Assembly: GCA_020629995.1 (NCBI GenBank)
Contig: JAHDCH010000009.1
Span: 9,078 to 21,663, forward strand
Source of the DNA: Pseudaestuariivita sp.
GTDB lineage: Bacteria > Pseudomonadota > Alphaproteobacteria > Rhodobacterales > Rhodobacteraceae
Direction of reading: 5' to 3'
DNA length: 12,586 bases
The translations under genes and the position numbers were made by a program. The notes beneath the pieces were generated by a model. That model was not told the origin of the DNA and did no database searches. It saw nothing but the letters and a program-made list of their open reading frames with translations. Below, one piece after another: positions 6,995 through 12,586 of this stretch. The stretch's first letter is position 1. The number at the start of each line of letters is the position of its first letter.

Positions 6995-7521
6995 AAACCG
7001 TTCAGGATTATATTCGCACCATCCCCGATTTCCCGCACGAGGGGATCATGTTCCGCGATGTGACGACGCTGTTCGCGCATCCGCGCGGGTTCCGCATGGC
7101 CGTGGACCAGATGTTGCACCCCTATGCCGGGATGCAGATCGACGCGGTTGCGGGGCTCGAGGCGCGGGGGTTCATCCTGGGCGGCGCCATCGCGCACCAG
7201 CTGTCGGTCGGCTTTGTGCCTTTGCGCAAAAAGGGCAAGCTGCCCGGCAAGACTATCGAGCAGGCCTATACGCTGGAATACGGCGAGGCGGTTGTCGAAG
7301 TGCATGACGACGCCATCACGGCCGGGCAAAAGATCCTGCTGGTCGACGATCTGTTGGCCACCGGTGGCACGGCCGAGGCGGGCGTCAAGCTGATCGAACG
7401 GCTGGGCGGCGACATCATCGCCTGCGCCTTTGTCATCGACCTGCCCGATCTGGGCGGGCGCACCAGGCTTGAGGCGATGGGGCTGCAGGTGGACGCGCTG
7501 TGCGCCTTTGACGGCGACTGA
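6991..7521 (+). CDS. apt: Adenine phosphoribosyltransferase
   Basis: A 176-residue cytoplasmic enzyme that joins adenine and PRPP to give AMP and pyrophosphate. Typical APRT features are [20 protein letters not shown] (residues 6-25), the GLEARGF segment (55-61) that surrounds the adenine site, the flexible LRKKGKLPG loop (78-86), and the PRPP-binding [16 protein letters not shown] (115-130). The length is standard. ATG at 6991 overlaps the lysE-type stop (ATGA), which indicates coupled translation. It ends the operon opened by mtnP: MtnP liberates adenine and Apt recaptures it, so the pair forms a closed adenine-salvage route. The nearly closed frame continuing upstream inside the exporter gene is a shadow, not a fusion. 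Confidence 0.96.
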   Translation: MKTVQDYIRTIPDFPHEGIMFRDVTTLFAHPRGFRMAVDQMLHPYAGMQIDAVAGLEARGFILGGAIAHQLSVGFVPLRKKGKLPGKTIEQAYTLEYGEAVVEVHDDAITAGQKILLVDDLLATGGTAEAGVKLIERLGGDIIACAFVIDLPDLGGRTRLEAMGLQVDALCAFDGD

Positions 7522-7550
7522 CGCGCACGGGGCAACGGATTCAGATTCAG

Positions 7551-7583
7551 GCCTCCGGCGGGGATATTTCCAGCCAGAAGAAG
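7551..7583 (+). repeat. Possible dispersed Rhodobacteraceae-type motif downstream of apt
   Basis: A stretch beginning GCCTCCGGCGGGGATATTT and ending CAGAAGAAG lies 29 bp after the apt stop. From memory, closely similar sequences occur in many copies after genes in Rhodobacter and roseobacter genomes; only one copy is in this window, so the repeat status is not shown here. CCTCC/GGGG can form a small 4-bp stem with a GGC loop before ATATTT, a terminator-like arrangement. Its role is unknown. Confidence 0.4.
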
Positions 7584-7614
7584 CGGGCAGCCAGACGCGC
7601 ACGATCAGGCGAGG

Positions 7615-7631
7615 CGGGCCGGACAGGCCCG
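7615..7631 (-). terminator. GC-only hairpin after the FAD oxidoreductase gene
   Basis: CGGGCC (7615-7620) and GGCCCG (7626-7631) form a perfect 6-bp stem with a 5-nt loop, 10 bp beyond the stop codon of the minus-strand oxidoreductase gene and in the convergent gap with apt. No T-run follows in either direction, so it may act as a 3'-end stem or a weak terminator rather than a textbook one. Confidence 0.33.
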
Positions 7632-7641
7632 ATGAGCAGCC

Positions 7642-9060
7642 CTAGCGCAGAACCGCACCGGGGTTCATGATGCCATTGGGATCAAGGGCGGCCTTGATCG
7701 CGCGCATCGCCGCAAGCTTGGCCGGATCGCCATATCGCTCGAGGTCCGCGACCTTGAGCCGCCCGATCCCATGCTCGGCGCTGACTGAACCGCCCATGTC
7801 ATGCACCAGATCATGCAGACAGGTTTTGACCTGCGGCCGCTCGGCTTCGTAATCGGCGCGGGTCTTGCCTGGCGTCGGGAAGACGTTGAAATGCAGGTTC
7901 CCGTCGCCGAGGTGCCCAAAGCAGTTGATGCGGAACTCTGCGATCCGGGCCAGCCGCGCATGCGCCTCGGGGATGAACGCAGGGATCACGCCCAGCGGCA
8001 GAGAGATGTCATGCGACGACACCGACCCGATCTTGCGATTGGCCTCGGGGATCCTTTCGCGCACGGCCCACAGCTCGTCGCGTTGCGCGGCGCTTTGGGC
8101 GATGATCCCGTCGCTGACATGGCCAGCCTCGGCCCCGGCGGCAAAGAGCGCCTCGAGCGCGCCCGCAGGATCCAACCCACGGGCAAGGCCGACCTCAACC
8201 AGCACCATCCATTCAGGCGGGTCCGAGGGCCAGGGCCGTTTGACCTGCGGCAGGGTTTCGGCCAGGAAATCAAGCCCGGCGCGGTGGATCAGCTCGAACG
8301 CCGAGATGCCCTCGCCCATCTGGTCGCGCGCAATCGCCAGAAGCGCCAGCGCCGCCTCGGGCGAGGCAACCGCCATCAGCGCAGTGCCGGTGCCCGCAGG
8401 GCGCGGCGAGAGTTTCAGAGCAGCGGCGGTGATCACGCCCAGAGTGCCCTCGGACCCGATCAGCAGGTGACGCAGATCATAGCCCGTGTTGTCCTTGCGC
8501 AGGCGTTTCAACCCGTGCCAGATGCTGCCGTCGGGCAAGACCGCCTCGAGCCCCAGCACCTGATCCCGCGCATTGCCATAGCGCAGCACGTTGACGCCGC
8601 CCGCATTGGTGCCCAGAAGCCCGCCGATCCGCGCCGACCCTTCCGAGGCCAGCGACAGGGGAAAGAGGCGCCCGGCCTCGGCGGCGGCGCTCTGCACGTC
8701 AGCGAGGATCGCCCCCGCATCCGCCACCAGAACATTTTCTTCGGGATAGACGGCGCGGACCGCGTTCATGCGTTCAAGCGACAGGATCAGCGGCGCGGGG
8801 CCATCGGGCATCAGCTGCCCACCCACAAGCCCCGTGCCCCCGCCATATGGCACAACCGGCACGCGCGCCGCGGCGCAGGCGGAGATGATCGCGCTGACCT
8901 CGGCGGTGCTGCCCGGGCGGGCCACGGCCGCCGCCTGCCCGGCCCAGCGGTCGCGCGGCTCTTCGAGATAGCGCGGCGCGGCGGGATCAAGGCGCAGGCC
9001 GGGCACGGCCGCGACAAGACGGTCAAGAAAGGCGCCATCGGCGCTGGCAAGCTGGGGCAT
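7642..9060 (-). CDS. FAD-binding oxidoreductase, GlcD / D-2-hydroxyglutarate dehydrogenase-like
   Basis: A 472-residue flavoenzyme of the VAO/PCMH superfamily that oxidises a D-2-hydroxyacid (D-lactate, D-2-hydroxyglutarate or glycolate are candidates) and passes electrons to a carrier. The N-terminal FAD_binding_4 domain has VPVVPYGGGTGLVGGQL (67-83), LASEGSARIGGLLGTNAGG (137-155) and IGSEGTLGVI (201-210). The C-terminal FAD-oxidase domain has GHLGDGNLHFN (382-392), SAEHGIGRLK (427-436) and DPNGIMNPG (460-468); the histidines of the first two motifs are the usual metal and substrate ligands. No iron-sulfur domain is fused. The length fits D2HGDH-type enzymes better than GlcD, but the exact substrate is uncertain. 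It starts 3 bp after the MBL gene stop without a clear ribosome site, so it is probably translated by coupling at the end of the minus-strand series. Confidence 0.9.
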   Translation of the reverse strand: MPQLASADGAFLDRLVAAVPGLRLDPAAPRYLEEPRDRWAGQAAAVARPGSTAEVSAIISACAAARVPVVPYGGGTGLVGGQLMPDGPAPLILSLERMNAVRAVYPEENVLVADAGAILADVQSAAAEAGRLFPLSLASEGSARIGGLLGTNAGGVNVLRYGNARDQVLGLEAVLPDGSIWHGLKRLRKDNTGYDLRHLLIGSEGTLGVITAAALKLSPRPAGTGTALMAVASPEAALALLAIARDQMGEGISAFELIHRAGLDFLAETLPQVKRPWPSDPPEWMVLVEVGLARGLDPAGALEALFAAGAEAGHVSDGIIAQSAAQRDELWAVRERIPEANRKIGSVSSHDISLPLGVIPAFIPEAHARLARIAEFRINCFGHLGDGNLHFNVFPTPGKTRADYEAERPQVKTCLHDLVHDMGGSVSAEHGIGRLKVADLERYGDPAKLAAMRAIKAALDPNGIMNPGAVLR

Positions 9061-9063
9061 GGG

Positions 9064-9909
9064 TTATTCGATCTCGATCACGAATCGGGGCTGCATGACC
9101 ATCACCGTGGGGCTGCGCGGCAGCGTGCGCAAGCTGACATCGAGATGCGGCTCGGCCACGCGGACCACTTCGAACTCGGTGCCGATGCCCTGCAGGAAAG
9201 CACCCAGCGAATAGGTCGAGAACCAGTGCATCGGGATCACGATCGACGACCGCAGTCGCCGCACCACGGCGATCATCTCGGGCAGGGGCAGCGTCAGCCC
9301 GCCATCCACCGGTGCCATCACCACATCCAGCCGGCCCAGCGCGGCGAATTGCGCATCATTCGGAATGTGGTGCAGATGGCCCAAGTGCCCGATACACAGG
9401 CCCGCGACCTCGAACACAAAGATCGAATTGCCGTTCTCCTCGCGCCCTGAAAATTGCGAGCGGATGTCGGTCGAGACGTTGCGCACCAGCATCTCGCCAA
9501 GGTCGAGATGATGGTCGACGCCCGTGCCGAAATCCTCGCCCCAGCCACGCAGAACATGCGGGATCGCGGGGTCGGGCACAGAGGTCCAATGCGAGCTGTG
9601 CGCGTGGTTCATCGTGACCACGTCGGGGACAAAGTCACGCTGGCCGGTGAACCCCGTGTAGTCGGTGATCGCCGTCAGCCCGCCATGGGTTTCGATGAGA
9701 AAACTGGCGTGCTGAACATAGCTGAGCCGGACGGTGAATTCAGGGATCGCCGAGGCCTGCGCCTGCCACAGACGTTCCGGGCCGCCCGGCACAAAATGCA
9801 GCGACGGGTCGGTCTGTGCGATGGCGATGCAATGGCTGGATGTGCGGCTGTCCTGCGCGGCGGCAAAGGCGGGCAGGCACATCAGGATGGCAACGACATA
9901 GCGCAACAT
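9064..9909 (-). CDS. Exported metallo-beta-lactamase-fold protein (UlaG-like), altered metal motif
   Basis: A 281-residue protein with a signal peptide: LRYVVAILMCLPAFAAA, with likely cleavage near Ala18-Gln19, so it is expected in the periplasm. The rest resembles UlaG-like MBL-fold hydrolases (Lactamase_B_3 type): LSYVQHASFLIETHGG (62-77), TMNHAHSSHW (99-108), GHLGHLHHIPND (174-185), MAPVDGGLTL (198-207) and VIPMHW (224-229). Candidate metal ligands are His102, His104, His107, His175, Asp202 and His228. The canonical HxHxDH has become HAHSSH, losing the Asp that normally helps bind the second metal. Cys27 and Cys172 could form a disulfide. An AGGAGGA ribosome site precedes the ATG. It lies between a RimJ-like gene (51 bp) and the oxidoreductase gene (3 bp). 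Substrate unknown; a lactonase or phosphodiesterase-type activity is possible but unproven. Confidence 0.82.
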   Translation of the reverse strand: MLRYVVAILMCLPAFAAAQDSRTSSHCIAIAQTDPSLHFVPGGPERLWQAQASAIPEFTVRLSYVQHASFLIETHGGLTAITDYTGFTGQRDFVPDVVTMNHAHSSHWTSVPDPAIPHVLRGWGEDFGTGVDHHLDLGEMLVRNVSTDIRSQFSGREENGNSIFVFEVAGLCIGHLGHLHHIPNDAQFAALGRLDVVMAPVDGGLTLPLPEMIAVVRRLRSSIVIPMHWFSTYSLGAFLQGIGTEFEVVRVAEPHLDVSLRTLPRSPTVMVMQPRFVIEIE

Positions 9910-9915
9910 GGGCGG

Positions 9916-9922
9916 TCCTCCT
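9916..9922 (-). promoter_or_regulatory. Ribosome-binding site of the MBL-fold gene
   Basis: On the minus strand this is AGGAGGA, 6 nt before the ATG at 9909. It is the strongest such site in the minus-strand series, so this gene and the one after it may be translated, or even transcribed, independently of the thrC group. Confidence 0.8.
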
Positions 9923-9926
9923 GACA

Positions 9927-9945
9927 GGCAACCTAGCGCGTTGCC
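9927..9945 (-). repeat. Small inverted repeat between the RimJ-like and MBL genes
   Basis: GGCAAC (9927-9932) and GTTGCC (9940-9945) are exact reverse complements with a 7-nt loop. The repeat lies in the 51-bp gap, just before the MBL ribosome site. No T-tract follows. It could be a weak stem at the end of the thrC transcript or a short operator; at six base pairs, chance is also possible. Confidence 0.35.
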
Positions 9946-9960
9946 GCCCGCCGCCCAGAC

Positions 9961-10545
9961 CTAGCCCGCCGCGGTGCGCCCCCGGCGGTCAGACCGCAGC
10001 GCGGAATACAGCACATGCGTGCGCCAGCGACCATCGATCTGCAGATAGCTTTGCGCCACGCCTTCGTATTTGAACCCGCTTTTCTCGAGCAGCCCGCGCG
10101 AGGCTTCGTTTTCTGGCAGGCAGGCCGCTTCGATGCGGCTGAGGTCAAGGCCCGTGAACGCGTGATGCACCATGGCGGCAATCGCCTCGCGCATATAGCC
10201 CTGCCGCGCGTGGGGCACCCCGATCCAATAGCCCAGTGTCCCGGCCTGCGCCGGGCCGCGGCGGATGTTGTCGAGCGTGATCGCCCCCAGCAGCGCCTGA
10301 TCGGAACGGCGCACCAGGAACAGCGGCACCGCATTGCCCGACCCGATCGCGCGCGCGGACCAGTAGACGCGGTTGGTGAAGGCCTTGCGCGTCAGGTGGT
10401 CATGCGCCCAGCTGGGTTCCCACTTGGCCAGAAAATCAACCGAGTTTGACCGCAGCGCCACCCAGGCGCGAAAGTCGGAATGCTGCGGCGGGCGCAGGGT
10501 GAGACGTTCGGTCTCGATCCGCATTTTCCGCCGCATCGTCAGCAT
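9961..10545 (-). CDS. GNAT N-acetyltransferase, RimJ/RimL type
   Basis: A 194-residue acetyltransferase of the RimJ/RimL group (Acetyltransf_3), whose best-known members acetylate the N-terminal residue of ribosomal proteins S5 and L12; relatives act on other proteins or small molecules. It opens with the typical RIETERLTLRPP (residues 9-20), has LGAITLDNI and LGYWIGVPHARQGYMREA (104-121) forming the acetyl-CoA loop, and ends with the conserved NEASRGLLEKSGFKYEG (146-162). I use the ATG at 10545, 2 bp after the stop of the peptidase gene, where coupled translation makes sense; an ATG at 10524 (MRIETER) is a possible alternative. The C-terminal Arg-rich tail (after residue 183) is not part of the domain. 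Real target unknown. Confidence 0.86.
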   Translation of the reverse strand: MLTMRRKMRIETERLTLRPPQHSDFRAWVALRSNSVDFLAKWEPSWAHDHLTRKAFTNRVYWSARAIGSGNAVPLFLVRRSDQALLGAITLDNIRRGPAQAGTLGYWIGVPHARQGYMREAIAAMVHHAFTGLDLSRIEAACLPENEASRGLLEKSGFKYEGVAQSYLQIDGRWRTHVLYSALRSDRRGRTAAG

Positions 10546-10547
10546 CG

Positions 10548-11810
10548 TCAGGCCGCCCGTCGCTCCTGCAGGGCATCGAGGGTCAGCGCAGCCTCGACCG
10601 GACCGTAAAGCGCCAAAGCGGCGGGCGCGTCCGTTGCGATCCGCGCCGCAAAGGCCTGCACATCCGCCCGCGTCACACTGTCGATCCTGGCGACAGTTTC
10701 CTCGAGCGGGATGACACGGCCATGCACATGCACCATCCGCGCCATGCGTTCGGCCCGCGACGACGGGCTTTCCAGCCCCATGAGCATCCCGGCCTTCATC
10801 TGGACACGGGCGCGGGTCACTTCGTCTTCGGTGATGTCGCCCGCCGCGCGCTTGATCTCGTCAATGGTCAGCGCTGACAGGGCGGCGATGTCGTCGGCGC
10901 CGGTTCCGGCGTAGATCGTCATCATACCGGTGTCGGAATAGGCGCTGGCCTGAGCATAGATCGTGTAGCACAGCCCCCGCGCCTCGCGCGCTTCCTGAAA
11001 CAGGCGGGACGTCATCCCCCCGCCCAGAACGCTGGCATAGACCTGCCCGGTGTGAAAATCGGGGGCCTTGATGTGCGGCGTCTCAAAGGCCAGGGCGAAA
11101 TGGGCCTGTTCAAGATCCTTGACCTCGCGCACTTCACCGCCCGAAAAGACCGACGGCACCAGCTGCGCGCGCGTGCCGCCCATGCGGCCGGCAAACATCG
11201 CTTCGGCCGCGCGCACGATGGCGTCGTGGTCGACAGCACCCGCGGCAGAAAGGATCATCCGTTCGGGTGCATAATGCGTCGCCGTGAATGTTTCGAAATC
11301 TGCGCGGGAAAAGGCGCTGACCCGCTCGGCCGGACCAAGGATGGAGCGGCCCATGGGCTGATCGGGATAGGCCTTTTCCTGCAGCCAGTCGAAAATCACG
11401 TCATCCGGCGTATCCAGCGATTGCCCGATCTCGGCCAGGATCACGCCGCGTTCGACCTCGATCTCGCGCGCGTCAAAGGCGGGGTTAAGGACGATGTCGC
11501 CGATCACATCCAGCGCCAGCGGCACATCCGCCTCAAGCACGCGGGCGTAATAGGCGGTGACCTCGCGGCTGGTGTAGGCGTTGATGTAGCCGCCCACGTT
11601 CTCGATGGCCTCGGCAATCTGGAGCGCGTTGCGGCGGGCCGTGCCCTTGAACGCCATATGCTCGAGGAAATGCGCGATGCCGTTCTGCTCGGGCGTTTCG
11701 TGCCGCCCCCCCGCGGTGACCCACAGCCCGATGGAAGCCGAGGCGAGGCCGGGCATACGCTCGGTCACGATACGCAAGCCATTGGGCAGGGTGGTCAGCT
11801 GGACGGTCAC
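10548..11810 (-). CDS. M16 family zinc peptidase (mitochondrial processing peptidase-like)
   Basis: A 420-residue single-unit peptidase of family M16, the bacterial counterpart of the mitochondrial processing peptidase beta subunit. The inverted zinc motif is intact: HFLEH at residues 47-51 (His47, catalytic Glu50, His51), and Glu127 in VILAEI lies 76 residues after His51, the spacing of the third ligand in this family. The second half carries the inactive M16_C domain with LGGGMTSRLFQEAREARGLCYTIYA (262-286), the conserved substrate-binding region. There is no signal peptide, so it should be cytoplasmic and presumably degrades or trims peptides. The start is a GTG (11810) that overlaps the thrC stop by 4 bp, and the RimJ-like gene starts 2 bp after its end, so all three are likely one transcript. 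The thrC association is, as I recall, common in related alphaproteobacteria. Confidence 0.92.
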   Translation of the reverse strand: MTVQLTTLPNGLRIVTERMPGLASASIGLWVTAGGRHETPEQNGIAHFLEHMAFKGTARRNALQIAEAIENVGGYINAYTSREVTAYYARVLEADVPLALDVIGDIVLNPAFDAREIEVERGVILAEIGQSLDTPDDVIFDWLQEKAYPDQPMGRSILGPAERVSAFSRADFETFTATHYAPERMILSAAGAVDHDAIVRAAEAMFAGRMGGTRAQLVPSVFSGGEVREVKDLEQAHFALAFETPHIKAPDFHTGQVYASVLGGGMTSRLFQEAREARGLCYTIYAQASAYSDTGMMTIYAGTGADDIAALSALTIDEIKRAAGDITEDEVTRARVQMKAGMLMGLESPSSRAERMARMVHVHGRVIPLEETVARIDSVTRADVQAFAARIATDAPAALALYGPVEAALTLDALQERRAA

Positions 11811-12586
11811 TGGGCGATACGCTCCCGGATGAGGGTGGTCAGCGCGGTCAGGTCGTTGGCGACCCGGGTCACGCGTTCGGGCCGGTCATACAGGTCCGCC
11901 ATCCGGTGTGGAAGGGGCGGACGCGTGCCTGCGGCCTTTTCCACCGCATCTGGGAACTTGGCCGGATGCGCGGTGGCCAGTGTGATCATGGGCGCGGTGC
12001 CCAAATGCTCTTCGGCGACCTTCACGCCGATGGCCGAGTGAGGGCAAAGAAGCTCGTTCATCGTGTCCCGCGCGCGGGTGATGGTGGCGAGCGTTTCATC
12101 CTCGGAGGCGCGGCCCGAGCCAAACTCCGCCCCAAGGCGATCCAGAGTGCCTTGGCTGAGGTGAAAGCCCCCCTGCCCTTTCAGCTCGTCCATCAGCTGG
12201 GCCACTGCCGCGCCGTCGCGATCATAGGCGTCAAACAGAAGGCGTTCGAAGTTGGACGACACCTGGATGTCCATCGAGGGCGAGATCGAGGGGATCACCG
12301 CGTCGGTCACATAGCCTCCGGTGGTCAGGCAACGGTGCAGGATGTCATTCTGGTTGGTGGCAACGACCAGACGGTCGATGGGCAGGCCCATGCGCTTGGC
12401 GATGTAGCCGGCAAAGATGTCACCAAAGTTGCCGGTGGGCACGGTGAAGCTGACCTTGCGGTGCGGCGCGCCAAGGGCCACGGCGGAGGTGAAATAATAA
12501 ACGACCTGCGCCAGCACGCGGGCCCAGTTGATCGAATTGACGCCCGCAAGGCGCACGCCATCGCGGAAGTCGAAATCGTTGAACAT
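11807..12586 (-). CDS. thrC: Threonine synthase, C-terminal part
   Basis: The last 259 codons (780 bp with the stop codon) of threonine synthase, which converts O-phosphohomoserine to threonine and phosphate with pyridoxal phosphate. The frame is open at the window edge; the ATG at 12584-12586 is an internal methionine, because whole enzymes of this type have about 460 residues. Visible are VNSINWARVLAQVVYYF (16-32), the phosphate-cup VPTGNFGDIFAG (49-60), ATNQNDILHR (76-85), SPSMDIQVSSNFERL (102-116) and TAHPAKFPDAV (205-215), all hallmarks of the long bacterial/fungal ThrC branch. The PLP-binding lysine is in the missing N-terminal part. It leads the minus-strand series, and its TGA overlaps the GTG start of the M16 peptidase, which points to coupled translation. 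Confidence 0.95.
   Translation of the reverse strand: MFNDFDFRDGVRLAGVNSINWARVLAQVVYYFTSAVALGAPHRKVSFTVPTGNFGDIFAGYIAKRMGLPIDRLVVATNQNDILHRCLTTGGYVTDAVIPSISPSMDIQVSSNFERLLFDAYDRDGAAVAQLMDELKGQGGFHLSQGTLDRLGAEFGSGRASEDETLATITRARDTMNELLCPHSAIGVKVAEEHLGTAPMITLATAHPAKFPDAVEKAAGTRPPLPHRMADLYDRPERVTRVANDLTALTTLIRERIAQ

Noticed and set aside
6379..7521. A frame that joins a stretch inside the LysE-type gene to apt, looking like an N-terminal fusion.
   Set aside because: The upstream part is an out-of-frame reading of the exporter; apt has its own ATG, normal length and an ATGA overlap with the exporter stop.
7801..9450. A 549-codon plus-strand open frame opposite the FAD oxidoreductase and MBL genes.
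   Set aside because: Shadow of the real minus-strand genes; Arg/His/Gln-rich, with no motifs and crossing a real gene boundary.
11052..12041. A 329-codon plus-strand frame opposite the M16 peptidase and the end of thrC.
   Set aside because: Antisense to strongly conserved enzymes; composition biased and no family resemblance.

Overview
The window is a compact, GC-rich stretch of bacterial chromosome. Its genes read as core metabolism of an alphaproteobacterium, most likely a member of the Rhodobacteraceae (roseobacter/Rhodobacter group). This rests on the protein types and their order (ptsP end; thrC - M16 peptidase - RimJ-type GNAT; mtnP ... apt), strong GC bias at third codon positions, and a short downstream motif (7551-7583) that resembles one I recall from these genomes. 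I saw no tRNA, rRNA, insertion sequence, CRISPR array or phage gene. Fourteen protein genes occupy nearly all of it, two of them cut by the window edges.

Layout. 1-333 (+) is the 3' end of ptsP (enzyme I of the nitrogen PTS). It meets tail to tail, with overlapping stop codons, a minus-strand pair: GNAT acetyltransferase (1161-1661), then an EcsC-family protein (330-1109). Divergent from that pair is a plus-strand couple that overlaps by 8 bp: a flavin reductase-like split-barrel protein (1720-2325) and a hexapeptide-repeat acetyltransferase of the xenobiotic/CatB type (2318-2974). Next comes a minus-strand SulP anion transporter with a STAS domain (3027-4655, probable TTG start). Divergent from it, across about 215 bp holding a perfect 15-bp palindrome, is a plus-strand operon: mtnP (4871-5746), a YdcF/SanA-like protein (5753-6334), a LysE/RhtB-type exporter (6365-6994) and apt (6991-7521).

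After a 120-bp convergent gap, the rest of the window is a tightly packed minus-strand series. In transcription order it is thrC (cut at the window end), an M16 processing peptidase, a RimJ-like GNAT, a secreted metallo-beta-lactamase-fold protein and a GlcD/D2HGDH-like FAD-binding oxidoreductase.

The clearest functional logic is in the mtnP-apt operon. MtnP phosphorolyses methylthioadenosine, the by-product of polyamine and acyl-homoserine-lactone synthesis, to adenine and methylthioribose-1-phosphate. Apt then converts the adenine to AMP. The two membrane-linked genes between them have no obvious place in that pathway. I found no convincing new multi-gene system. The items most worth a second look are small: the 15-bp palindrome between sulP and mtnP, an 8-bp-arm inverted repeat that runs into the ecsC ribosome-binding site, an altered metal-binding motif in the secreted MBL protein, and the motif downstream of apt.
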